IMG/VR virus record: IMGVR_UViG_3300005827_000092 | Span: 1-37,469 of that record | Direction: 5' to 3' (one strand) | DNA from: a virus | Length of the DNA stretch: 37,469 bases | Shown here: positions 1 through 8,845 of the stretch, piece by piece | Numbering within the stretch: position 1 is the first letter of the stretch | Layout of the letters: every line of letters starts with the position of its first letter | Position numbers and translations under genes: made by a program | The notes under the pieces: generated by a model | Seen by the model: only the letters and a program-made list of their open reading frames with translations | What the model was told of the DNA's origin: nothing | The model's database searches: none

Positions 1-895
1 AGTCAACCACAGGGCGCAACTCCAAGCCGTTTAACGAGACGATCAGATAAGGTGCCACATAGGTCAGCGAGGAGCCGTTGGCATCATTGCCTGTAAACGT
101 GGTCTGTGCAGCAGTAGCCACATAGACGTAGGTATTCATGGTGGCGACCTGGGCCGAGGAGGCGTTGATCCAGTCTGTGCCTGTATAGACCCGCATGGCG
201 CTGTCAGTGGTGTTGTAGTACAGGGCACCAGTAATCAGGGCGTTACCATCGTTATCCACTGCCGGATCGCTAACCTTCTGACCGAGATAGCGATCATCGA
301 AGTTGTCCAGAGCGGTAGCTGCAGCAGCCGCAGAGTTGGCCGCAGAGACAGCCGAAGCGGAGGCGTTGGTAGCCTGAGTGGTGGCCGTGGTGGCTGAGCC
401 AGCAGCCGCAGTTGCACTAGATGCCGCAGCTAGGGAAATGGCATCAAGCTCAGAGGTATAGGTTGTCTCAAGCCAGTTCTTTGTGACAGCATCCTGAGCA
501 GCAACGGGATCGGCCACGTTGATGATGCGCCTGTTCTGGGCATCTAAGCGCCCGAGCGAGTCCACCCGGATGGTGTCCTCAAGATCGTCCTCGGTCTCCT
601 GCGCCAGGTACAGGTCGTAGGTAGCCAGGAGATCGAGGTCCCTCTCAAGAAGCACCGAGCCATCCGTAAAGTTCACGATGGAGGAATCTTTGGGGGTCTC
701 ACGGCGGATCTCAATGATGGCCGCATTGGCAGGGGCAGCAGCGAACTGGATCGTGCTGGCACTGAGGAACGACCAGTTGGTCACCAGGGTTCCATTCACA
801 CGGACTTTGATGTGGTCTGTAGAAATGGTAGGGAACGAAAAGGTATAGTTGGTGGTAGAGCCGTTGCCGGTATACCGAACGTAAGAATACGCCAC
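1..895 (-). CDS. tail fibre protein, N-terminal part (runs off window)
   Basis: The reading frame is open from a GTG at 895 to the window edge, giving about 298 residues; the C-terminus is missing. The first ~150 residues resemble the T7 gp17 N-terminal domain that anchors the fibre to the tail: YVRYTGNGSTTNYTFSFP, then VRVNG, then ERDLDLLATYDLY and RVDSLGRLDAQNRRI. An alanine/serine/threonine-rich stretch follows, like the T7 fibre shaft coiled coil. The GTG is chosen because TTTTGGAG lies about ten bases upstream and homology starts there. It is the last gene seen in the transcription direction, after a terminator-like hairpin. The receptor-binding tip would lie in the unseen part. Confidence 0.9.
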   Translation of the reverse strand, partial: MAYSYVRYTGNGSTTNYTFSFPTISTDHIKVRVNGTLVTNWSFLSASTIQFAAAPANAAIIEIRRETPKDSSIVNFTDGSVLLERDLDLLATYDLYLAQETEDDLEDTIRVDSLGRLDAQNRRIINVADPVAAQDAVTKNWLETTYTSELDAISLAAASSATAAAGSATTATTQATNASASAVSAANSAAAAATALDNFDDRYLGQKVSDPAVDNDGNALITGALYYNTTDSAMRVYTGTDWINASSAQVATMNTYVYVATAAQTTFTGNDANGSSLTYVAPYLIVSLNGLELRPVVD

Positions 896-906
896 TTGAA
901 AAATCT

Positions 907-938
907 CCAAAATAAAACCCCAGGTGTTACCCTGGGGT
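907..938 (-). terminator. intrinsic terminator between gp16-like gene and tail fibre
   Basis: On the minus strand CCCCAGG pairs perfectly with CCTGGGG around a six-base loop and is followed by TTTTATTTT. It lies between the stop of the large internal virion gene (946) and the tail fibre start (895). The T-rich tract overlaps the fibre gene's leader, so any termination must be partial. Confidence 0.75.
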
Positions 939-945
939 CAGATAA

Positions 946-3900
946 TTACTCGTCAACAAGTTCTCTTGAAGGGAACTCTGCGGAAACTGAGTTTACGAAG
1001 TTGCTTACACCAATCATGTTGTTCAATGGAACCAGTTTAAACATCGCCTTCATATCTCTCTCGGTTGTTTGATAGTCATCCGAGGCAGCATTGCGAACCA
1101 TCTTCTTGCTTGTTGAGAGGGCACCAGAGATCGTGGAGATCGTAGGGTTACCGCTGATAAAGTCCGTCATATCCGTAGACGTCCGCATCCCTGAGAACAG
1201 GGGCACAGGCGACACAGTATCAAACAAGTTGGGGAGTATAGACATCTGAGGTACCCGGCCAACAGCGTTACGTATGATCTGCGCTGTAGACAGTCTTTTT
1301 TCCGCAAACTCCTTCTTTTCCTCAGAAGACATTCCCACCATCTGGGCCTGCGTCCTGGCTGTATACATCAGCATGTTGAAGCCAATGCCCCACATCACCG
1401 TGTACAGAGTCTGCATGTCTTTATGGTTCACGGCAAAGAGCATCGACTTGTTCCAAGCCTGGAGCGGAAAGCTCATGAACTGGAACAGGGTCTTGCCCAC
1501 TTGTTTACCCATGATCGGAACCATGGATGCCAGGTCGTTGTCTTGAATGACCCGTGCTGATTCCCTCTGATACGCGACGATGAACTTCGAGAACGTCTTA
1601 GGATCTTCCTGCGACCACTTGGTGAAATCTACTTCACCGAGACGGCCTGTTCCCGGCTTATGGTACTGGCGAATACCCTGCTTGACAGCCGTAGTATCTT
1701 CAGGGCTGAGGCCCATCCAAGCGAGGCGTTCAGGAGAGATGTCCAGCTTCTTGCCGTTCACCGCATGATCCACAAAGTGGTTCACCATGGCGACCGCAAA
1801 GGTTCTTTGCTGCAGCATTGTAACCCCCGTCATCCCGGTAAATTTGAACAGGTTATTGGTGCCTGCCTGAAGGGTGTTGTCTAACTTGTCCAGCCAACGG
1901 TTGAACTTGGTGTCTCCCTTCTCACGGACCCAGGTCTGAGACGGGCTCAGAGGGTTGTAATGCAGGAGCCTGGTTCCAGGACCCGCAGAGAGGTTCTCCA
2001 GGGCATCGATCACCTCGTTGTTGACCTTGCCGGTCTTAGTGTTCCGGATGAGTGTCCCCAACTCAGGGACAGTCCGCATCACACTACGGCGCATCGATGA
2101 GCCCAAGAGCTGGGACATTTCAGTGATCTGGTTGACAACGAACATGCCCGCCTTAGTCAGGATGTTGTAATCTGCGACCATCTGCAGAGACTTGTTCCAG
2201 GTCGAGAACTCTTCCAAAGGACGGCCTAGGTGCATGTCCACAATATCCACCAAGTGCTTCCGCATCTTGGATGACTGCTCATCGGTAACCTTAGAGCTAA
2301 AGCCCCTTTCGGTCAGCTCAGCGATAATCTGCTTTGCACCTTGGATACTGTAGATTCCAGTGTGATTGGCAAAGGAAACAGCAGCGGCTTGCTTTGTGAA
2401 GTACTGGTTGATCAGCCCCACTGTATCGGTATCGAACAGGTCCTTATAACCAATCTTTACTGTACTCCCGTCTGCAAGCTGGATCGTCTGGGTGTAGGTC
2501 TCATCAAGCACCGAACGCCGCTTGAGGGAGGCATTGAACGCTCCTGTATCACTCCCCTTGGCGGGTTTGCTCATGGAGGCAATAATTCGCTCTGCGTCGA
2601 CAGGAGAAAGACCCCCCAGCTTGATCAAGGAATCCTTAAAGGACACCTGGTCAAACCCACGGAGTTGGTTGTCCACCAGATCCGAGTTGCGGTTAACCTT
2701 GGCTTCTTCAATGGCCTTCAGATACCACCGGCCCAGCTTCTCAACCATTTCGTCAGGGATCTTTGCGTTGGCGGACTTAAACATTCCCCCAATGAACCGT
2801 TCAACAGTCTCCCTTCCTAATTGAGCAATTAAAGCTTTCTCTTTATACGTATCAGGAATACGTGAAAGGAAAAACTCGTTGTAGTCCAATGGGTCGCTCA
2901 GCCTCTTCTGGCCTGTCGCCTCGTCTATGATTTCCCGCTGGGTCAGGCCTGGCTTTACATCCCCGCTGAATTTGCCGGGGTTGTTGATGTGATCGGCAAC
3001 GTCCTTGTTTAGCCTGCGCCACTCATTGCCCACCTTAACGATGGACGGATCGTAGTCTCCAGGGATCCCGCGGATGTAGTCACTGAGCTGCTCGTTCCAG
3101 CGGTGGGTGGCTTCCGTTCGCTTGTAAAATGGAACAGGGTTGCGCTCCATGAAGTCAACGATTGCAGGTTGGAGAACCTTTGCAAACTGGTTTTTCCACT
3201 GGTTTTCCAATGCCTTCTTCTGGTCCGATGCTGCTGGGGCCACTACCGAGTGATCCTTGTAGCCTGTGGTTGATCCGAAGATCGATCGCACGAAACTCTT
3301 GACCTCGTTGGGTACCCACTCACGGTTGAAGAAGTTCTCGTAGGCAGGGCCTTGAGAGAAACCTTTGGGGATAGACCCGTCAGGGTTAGTGGGGGGTAAG
3401 AAGTCAGGATCGACATCATCCGCCATATCCGTGCGGACAGACCTAGAGCCAGACTGCAGTGGGCCTGTTGTGGCTGCATCCCCTGTGGTACGGTTCCTGA
3501 GTGTTACATTCAGGCGTTCACTTCCAAGCTTATCCGCGAGGTGCAGACTCTTGGTGAAGGCGTTGACCTCTCCCTCAGCCATGCCAAGGATCTTGCGGAT
3601 TGCCTCCACAAACTTGTTGAGCAGAGAGGGTTCTCCCTCCACCTTGATTTTGGCCAGGAAATCAACGAAGGCCTGGCGCTTGGCCGAGCCACCATAGAGA
3701 CCAGCGACAAACTCAAACTCGTTCTTGAGGTAGTAGTTCTTGAACCCCTCCTTCGCGGCTTGAGCCTTAGCTTGCTCAAAGATACCGTTTAGTTCCCCTG
3801 TGAGTTTACCTATTGCCGTGTCTGGGTTCTTTCCGCCGAACTCCATCTTATGCACAGTGATCGCATGGGCGATCTCGTGGATCTTGGTGGTGTCTGGGGT

Positions 3901-5514
3901 GTCCTTGGCAATGTAGATCGCGTGTGTATTGGGATCGTAGTAGGGGCTACGTCCGTTGCTGAGATCCTTCTTGGGGACCGTATACACACTCACGTCGTCT
4001 GGAAGTTGCTCCATCAGACGCTGGGCCACAACCTTCTGCTCAGGGGTCCCCTTGTCGGAGATCTGCGTCAGCACCGCCTTGACAGAACCAGCAGGGCGTT
4101 CCTTACCATTTAGCTCAGGTACACGGGTGACGTTGCCAACATCGCTTCTCTCAAACAGGGGTGTGGATTCCTTGCGGACCTGTTCAACCTCTAGTCCAAG
4201 AGAGCGGCGGACATCTGCGACTGCCGCATCGATTCCAGCGTTGACCTCGCTACGGGCAGCGGCGGCCTGCGCATTGAGCCTACTGAAGAAGTCCTCCCCC
4301 TGGGGGGTGAGCTTCATCCCTGCTTCCTCAAGCTCCTTGATCTGAACCTTGTTGGCTTCTTGCTGGGCCCACTCAGCGATTTCTCTGGCTGACGTGCTCG
4401 CATCAGGATCAGCTCTACGTCCAGACGTCAGCGCACCTACGGCTCCACCAATGGTCAGGCCGAAGAGGCCTGCAAGGTAGACATCAACAGCTTCCTGGGT
4501 GGGACGAGAGGCGCCAAAGACATACTCAGCACCCGCATTGGTTGCACTAGCAGCAAGGCCAGTCTTTAGGGCCCGGCTCAGGCGAGACACCTTGTTTGCT
4601 GCCGCTACCTCCCCTGCAACGGGGATGAAAGCCAGAAGGGAGTCAACGTCCAAAATGGCACCGAGACCTGACCCAAGGAAAGCCATCCCTGGCCCCATGT
4701 TCGACAGCTCTTGCTGCCGCACCAAGGCCTCATCCAGACGGGCGATACGTCGAGCAAAGTCATCGTCAGAGAGGGAGGCAGCCAGATATGCCCTGTACTC
4801 CTCAGGGCGCCCTTTCATGCCCTCCTGCAACTTCTCCGTGGTCATGACAAAATTAGGATCAGTCTGCTTGCCTCCCTGTTCCGTCAACCAGTTGTAGGCG
4901 TTGTTCTCGTTCTGGAATCCATACGAGATGGCCGTGGGGATCTGCTTGATGGTGTTCCAGACTCCCCCATATTTTGCCTCCTTCTGGAGATCAGCCATGA
5001 GAAGCTTAGACTGACCAGGAGACTGGGTAGGAGCAATCCCTGAGGGATCTGTAGGTGCGAACTGGAGCGGGGGGGAGGTCTGGGAACTGGATTGCCCTAC
5101 GGGTTGCTGTAGCTCCTTCTCTACCCAATCCCATCCCTTCTTGGGTTGGCTGTACTTGGAGCTAGGCAGGGAGGCCCAGCGACCCCCCAGCTTGTCAATG
5201 GCAGTCTTGAAGTTACCGGCCTTGACATCCTCAAGGGCTCCTTCCTGCTGAATGATGGCAAGAGCTATCTTGTCCTGGCTCTTCTCGGAAAAGTCAGAGA
5301 CCCCAACCTTCGGGGCGAAGTCGTCATAGGTGGTCTTGGTGATCTGATACTTGCCAGCAGCGGTGCTCGCCCCCTCTTTGGTCCGCAGGCCAATGATGTT
5401 GGGATGCCTTGTGAAATCACTGAAGGTCTTGCCACCAACGATTGTGTTGTAGTCTGCTCCTTCAGCCTTCCCTAGTAATCCTAGAAACTTCTGTACATTA
5501 TCGACATCTGCCAT
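946..5514 (-). CDS. internal virion protein D-like (T7 gp16-like) with lambda-R-type transglycosylase and HExxH site
   Basis: This is a 1522-residue ejection protein in the T7 gene 16 position, expected to degrade peptidoglycan and help form the genome channel. Residues 1-135 closely resemble lambda endolysin R, a lytic transglycosylase: YNTIVGGKTFSDF, STAAGKYQI, DFSEKSQDKIAL, RWASLPSSKYSQ. E18 (AEG) is the probable catalytic acid. Residues 546-550 read HEIAH, a zinc-metallopeptidase motif, and NEFEFVAG at 598-605 could supply the third ligand. Hydrophobic stretches lie near 275-300 and 345-362. The C-terminal third is long and helical, with SFPLQAWNK. The start overlaps the previous stop by one base (TAATG). 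T7 gp16 carries an SLT-type domain instead, so the N-terminal enzyme is different here. Confidence 0.9.
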   Translation of the reverse strand: MADVDNVQKFLGLLGKAEGADYNTIVGGKTFSDFTRHPNIIGLRTKEGASTAAGKYQITKTTYDDFAPKVGVSDFSEKSQDKIALAIIQQEGALEDVKAGNFKTAIDKLGGRWASLPSSKYSQPKKGWDWVEKELQQPVGQSSSQTSPPLQFAPTDPSGIAPTQSPGQSKLLMADLQKEAKYGGVWNTIKQIPTAISYGFQNENNAYNWLTEQGGKQTDPNFVMTTEKLQEGMKGRPEEYRAYLAASLSDDDFARRIARLDEALVRQQELSNMGPGMAFLGSGLGAILDVDSLLAFIPVAGEVAAANKVSRLSRALKTGLAASATNAGAEYVFGASRPTQEAVDVYLAGLFGLTIGGAVGALTSGRRADPDASTSAREIAEWAQQEANKVQIKELEEAGMKLTPQGEDFFSRLNAQAAAARSEVNAGIDAAVADVRRSLGLEVEQVRKESTPLFERSDVGNVTRVPELNGKERPAGSVKAVLTQISDKGTPEQKVVAQRLMEQLPDDVSVYTVPKKDLSNGRSPYYDPNTHAIYIAKDTPDTTKIHEIAHAITVHKMEFGGKNPDTAIGKLTGELNGIFEQAKAQAAKEGFKNYYLKNEFEFVAGLYGGSAKRQAFVDFLAKIKVEGEPSLLNKFVEAIRKILGMAEGEVNAFTKSLHLADKLGSERLNVTLRNRTTGDAATTGPLQSGSRSVRTDMADDVDPDFLPPTNPDGSIPKGFSQGPAYENFFNREWVPNEVKSFVRSIFGSTTGYKDHSVVAPAASDQKKALENQWKNQFAKVLQPAIVDFMERNPVPFYKRTEATHRWNEQLSDYIRGIPGDYDPSIVKVGNEWRRLNKDVADHINNPGKFSGDVKPGLTQREIIDEATGQKRLSDPLDYNEFFLSRIPDTYKEKALIAQLGRETVERFIGGMFKSANAKIPDEMVEKLGRWYLKAIEEAKVNRNSDLVDNQLRGFDQVSFKDSLIKLGGLSPVDAERIIASMSKPAKGSDTGAFNASLKRRSVLDETYTQTIQLADGSTVKIGYKDLFDTDTVGLINQYFTKQAAAVSFANHTGIYSIQGAKQIIAELTERGFSSKVTDEQSSKMRKHLVDIVDMHLGRPLEEFSTWNKSLQMVADYNILTKAGMFVVNQITEMSQLLGSSMRRSVMRTVPELGTLIRNTKTGKVNNEVIDALENLSAGPGTRLLHYNPLSPSQTWVREKGDTKFNRWLDKLDNTLQAGTNNLFKFTGMTGVTMLQQRTFAVAMVNHFVDHAVNGKKLDISPERLAWMGLSPEDTTAVKQGIRQYHKPGTGRLGEVDFTKWSQEDPKTFSKFIVAYQRESARVIQDNDLASMVPIMGKQVGKTLFQFMSFPLQAWNKSMLFAVNHKDMQTLYTVMWGIGFNMLMYTARTQAQMVGMSSEEKKEFAEKRLSTAQIIRNAVGRVPQMSILPNLFDTVSPVPLFSGMRTSTDMTDFISGNPTISTISGALSTSKKMVRNAASDDYQTTERDMKAMFKLVPLNNMIGVSNFVNSVSAEFPSRELVDE

Positions 5515-7772
5515 TATTTAACCTTTTGCTGTTCCCGAAAACGCTGCCGCTCTTCCGGGGTATCGTAAATGCTTGGCTCCTTAGAGTTTCGAGGAGGGAA
5601 TGTAATAGCTGGTCCCCAGCCTGATTTCTTTGGTTTCGAAGCTTCGACCGCCGCTGCGGTTTCCTTCTTGGATTCAGCGGTAATCCAATCCTTCAACTCC
5701 TGCTTGGTGAGAAGTATGCCCGTGGGAGCCCCTCGAAGGCTCACCAGGTAGGGAGCATTGCCCCCATCTTGGGGAATCAAAACGAGATCGGCCCTGTTGT
5801 ACTTGATGGGCGGGTCCTGGGCCTGGAGCTTTTCTGCAACTAAACCATCCATGGCTTTACCGAACCACTTGGCAGGGTCCATCCCCTTAGGAAGATCAGG
5901 AAGATCCTTGTTGAGATAAATCGTGTTGTTGACCTGGGTGCTAATTTCGGGGCGGGCAAAGTACTCCGCAGCCTTCTGTACGGCCTGCGTTGCATCCGTA
6001 GCCACCCCGGCACTTAGGTACGTCTCAGCGAGTTTCTTAACGGGATCTTTGACGGCAATGAGGTTCTTTTCCCCAGCGCCAAATTCTCCATTGAGGGTTT
6101 CTTTCCACCAGCGGCCCCAATTTGAAAACATAGATGTATCGGTAATCCTCTCGATCTCCACATTGACACTCTTCTGGATTGATCCCCAGATAGAAGGGGC
6201 GATGTTCCTACGGTTCTTCTGGTTGACCAGGGCAGCCGCCAGATTCACATCACCAATGCCGTTCTCACGGAGGGCTTTAATGTGGTTCAGGGTTTCGTAG
6301 TTGCGCTCACCAACAGCATCCCGGGCATAGCCATCAGACACCTGATGAATCGCTGCAAACATATCAAGGGCTTCTATGGTAGCAGGAAGGAGCTTGCCTA
6401 CAGGTTTCCCGGCAGCCTCGATGTTCACCTCACCAATGTTGTTTATAGCCACGGTGACGGTGCGTTCCCACTCGGGGTTCCTGATGCCGCTTCTGATGTG
6501 CATGAGGAGCAGCTCCTGTGGAGTAATATCTGGTCTGGCAGCCTTGAATTTCTCAATGGCCGCAGTCCCGGCCTCCTGAGCTGTAATGACTCGCCCGGAG
6601 GGCGTCCGAATGTCCTGAACCGCAACACCCCCAGCAATCAAGGTCTGGGCCTGCTGGATTGCAAGATCATTCTCCCTGCTCTTCAACAGGTCCTCATCGA
6701 GCTTTGCGATCTCTCGATACTTTCCAGCTACGACAGAGTTGTTGTGGTCAATCAAAGATTGAACCGTGGCCGACCCTAGGACCTTCGCGTACTTCTCAGC
6801 ATCCTTTCGGAATTGATCTTCATTCAGTTCACCTCGGCTGGCCGAAGCACGAGGGCCTGCCAGCCAGTTGTCGGCTTCAAGACGTGCGCTCTTGTCAACA
6901 ACAGCTTCAGCATTCTTCTGGATGATGATAGAGTCTTGGTCCCCGAGGAGAGACCGAATGGAAGGCCCGTTATTGGGGAGCTTCGAGTTCAGGAACTTAT
7001 CAAGAGCTTCCTGGTTGCCATCCCCGGCCATCGTCAAGGCAAAGCCCTTGAGGGCCTCCTTCTGCATCTGGGGATTGAGCAGGACCTTGGTGGACTTCAG
7101 CAGTTCGTACTTGGCCAGGCCTTGCTGGACCAGATCGTCAGGGGAACCCCCTTCCCTCTTGACCGTGTCATAGACAGTACCGAAAGCCTCTGAGGCATCC
7201 TGAGAAGCCTTCTCAACGAAGTTCTTGTCGAGAACCTTATTGTTGGCATCCAGGAGAGACTCGCGGACCTGAGCCCAGCGTTTGTCAAAGCCAGCTACGG
7301 CGTAGTCATCCCTCCCCTGCAGGAGTTTGTTACGCTCATCTATCAGGTACTGCTCAAGGGACGCCTGATCGGGAAACGACAGCTCCCCGCGGTTCATCTT
7401 GGAGATGGTCTCGTTAGCAGACTGGTTGAGAGCGTTCTCACCATAGATATGACTGGAAGCCGCGACAAAGGCGGGGGACTGAGAAGGCAGGATCTGCTTG
7501 TCCTGGATCGCTTTGCCCAGGGCCTCAACCGTCATGGAGTTGGCCCATTTACTGGCAGCCGCGCCTTCTCTCCTTTCGGTCTCCGCCTGAACCTTTTGGC
7601 CCAAGACATCTAGACCCTGCTGCACCGAGGGGGCTCCCAGGGCCGCAGCCAATTGGAAAGCCTTCGATGAGTTAGGATCAGCAGTTCTTGCCTGAACTGT
7701 TTGAATGTTAGGGGCTGCTGTAGTTTGCAGTGCCGCAGCACGGGGATCGTATCCCACTTGAACTCGCGCCAT
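5514..7772 (-). CDS. internal virion protein C-like (T7 gp15-like)
   Basis: The 752-residue product matches T7 gp15 (747 residues) in length and position, between the gp14-like and gp16-like genes. In T7, gp15 is a core protein ejected into the periplasm, where with gp16 it forms the conduit for DNA entry. The sequence is mostly helical and polar with no signal peptide. It begins MARVQVGYDPRAAALQTT, with an alanine-rich N-terminus typical of the family. The start has AAGGAATATTT directly upstream. The assignment is mainly by order and length; no catalytic motif is visible. Confidence 0.88.
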   Translation of the reverse strand: MARVQVGYDPRAAALQTTAAPNIQTVQARTADPNSSKAFQLAAALGAPSVQQGLDVLGQKVQAETERREGAAASKWANSMTVEALGKAIQDKQILPSQSPAFVAASSHIYGENALNQSANETISKMNRGELSFPDQASLEQYLIDERNKLLQGRDDYAVAGFDKRWAQVRESLLDANNKVLDKNFVEKASQDASEAFGTVYDTVKREGGSPDDLVQQGLAKYELLKSTKVLLNPQMQKEALKGFALTMAGDGNQEALDKFLNSKLPNNGPSIRSLLGDQDSIIIQKNAEAVVDKSARLEADNWLAGPRASASRGELNEDQFRKDAEKYAKVLGSATVQSLIDHNNSVVAGKYREIAKLDEDLLKSRENDLAIQQAQTLIAGGVAVQDIRTPSGRVITAQEAGTAAIEKFKAARPDITPQELLLMHIRSGIRNPEWERTVTVAINNIGEVNIEAAGKPVGKLLPATIEALDMFAAIHQVSDGYARDAVGERNYETLNHIKALRENGIGDVNLAAALVNQKNRRNIAPSIWGSIQKSVNVEIERITDTSMFSNWGRWWKETLNGEFGAGEKNLIAVKDPVKKLAETYLSAGVATDATQAVQKAAEYFARPEISTQVNNTIYLNKDLPDLPKGMDPAKWFGKAMDGLVAEKLQAQDPPIKYNRADLVLIPQDGGNAPYLVSLRGAPTGILLTKQELKDWITAESKKETAAAVEASKPKKSGWGPAITFPPRNSKEPSIYDTPEERQRFREQQKVK

Positions 7773-7785
7773 AAATATTCCTTAA

Positions 7786-8319
7786 TTAAGATACGTATTT
7801 TTTAGCTGATTCACCAAGCCACCCCGCCTTGGCACTTGCAGTACCAATACGGAGTGCTGCACCCAAGTAGTCTGGCCTATCAGGTGTCTTTAGGCTGTTG
7901 ATCTGACTGGCTGCGTTAAGGTCGATGTTCTGCCGCTGGTTAGCAATAGCCATGGAGCTGTTGCCGTAGTTAGTGACTACTGACGAATTGAAGCGGTTCT
8001 GCCTGGTTCCGAGGTCAGCCATAAGAGCGTCCACAGACAACCCTGAGATGCCACTCTCTCCAGAAGACACTGTGGCAGTGGACCTTGCAGCCCTTGCCGC
8101 CATATTGTTTTGTTCAAGCTGCTGAGATCCAGCCTCCCTCTCCTGCTGCTGCATGAGGTTCGTCTGGTTAATGTTGGCAGCCCGTGCAGTAAGCGTATTC
8201 TCATACTGACGTTGGTTGGCTGCTGATTGCGCTCTTGCCCCTTGAGCCTGGGAAATAACCGAAGCGCCCGTGGACGCCACAGAGGCGATGACCAACGCGG
8301 TGGCTGGGTCTACACACAT
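7786..8319 (-). CDS. internal virion protein B-like (T7 gp14-like)
   Basis: The product has 177 residues (T7 gp14 has 196). The N-terminus is hydrophobic and alanine/serine-rich (ALVIASVASTGASVISQAQG), followed by a glutamine/asparagine-rich helical middle, as in T7 gp14, which is ejected into the outer membrane. The start has AAGGTGATTTAAT upstream. The gene sits two bases after the gp13-like stop and is followed after 13 bases by the gp15-like gene, so the ejection cassette 14-15-16 is intact and in T7 order. Confidence 0.88.
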   Translation of the reverse strand: MCVDPATALVIASVASTGASVISQAQGARAQSAANQRQYENTLTARAANINQTNLMQQQEREAGSQQLEQNNMAARAARSTATVSSGESGISGLSVDALMADLGTRQNRFNSSVVTNYGNSSMAIANQRQNIDLNAASQINSLKTPDRPDYLGAALRIGTASAKAGWLGESAKKYVS

Positions 8320-8320
8320 A

Positions 8321-8845
8321 TTAAATCACCTTTGAAAAACTAATGAAGTACTCCCCATCTGGACCCATAGGTTCAGGGGTTCCGAAATTGAACCCCATCC
8401 ACTTGAGCCAACGAATATGCTCAGTGTTCTTGGTCCACGCTACGTTGAATAACTGACTATACCCCTCAGACATCTCCTCAAGATACCTGCTGCATTCCTT
8501 GAGGAATGGCTTGCGGATCTTCTTGAGGAGGTCCGAGGCCAACATCCAAGGGACACCCAGTCCCCCCTTCTCTCCTCCCACACCGAAGATGCAAACCACC
8601 TTACCATCGAGGAGAACCGCACGGTTGTACCGGCAGCTCTCCATGGCCCTCTGCAGAGCCTCCATGGGGGTAACCCTGGCAAGGTGCCAGATCTCGTTTT
8701 TGTCTTCTTGCCGCATAGTCACGGACAATTCGAGAATGTCTTTATGGTGTGGGGGTCTTACAAGGATATTAGGTGGGACGACTGCGCTTGACGTAGAAGC
8801 CTTCCCAGTCTGCACTGAGGAATGAACTTGGGAGTGGACTGTCAT
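8321..8845 (-). CDS. gp13-like GNAT-type acetyltransferase protein, start uncertain
   Basis: In the T7 gene 13 position between tail tubular B and gp14. The recognisable domain begins at NILVRPPHHKDILEL (about 8770) and continues MRQEDKNEIWHLA, RAVLLDGKVVCIFGVGG and VAWTKNTEHIRWLKWMGF, the pattern of phage GNAT-like proteins found at this locus. No canonical start with a good ribosome site exists where the homology begins. The nearest in-frame choices upstream are GTG 8815 and ATG 8845, which overlap the gene 12 end; downstream ones (TTG, GTG, ATG at 8732 and below) would cut into the domain. ATG 8845 is given here; an ATC or ATT start near 8767 or 8746 is possible. Substrate unknown. Confidence 0.75.
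   Translation of the reverse strand: MTVHSQVHSSVQTGKASTSSAVVPPNILVRPPHHKDILELSVTMRQEDKNEIWHLARVTPMEALQRAMESCRYNRAVLLDGKVVCIFGVGGEKGGLGVPWMLASDLLKKIRKPFLKECSRYLEEMSEGYSQLFNVAWTKNTEHIRWLKWMGFNFGTPEPMGPDGEYFISFSKVI

Noticed and set aside
2815-2835. TTGCTCAATTAGGA inside the gp16-like gene as a promoter copy
   Set aside because: Mismatches in the core, position deep inside a coding region, no gene start nearby.
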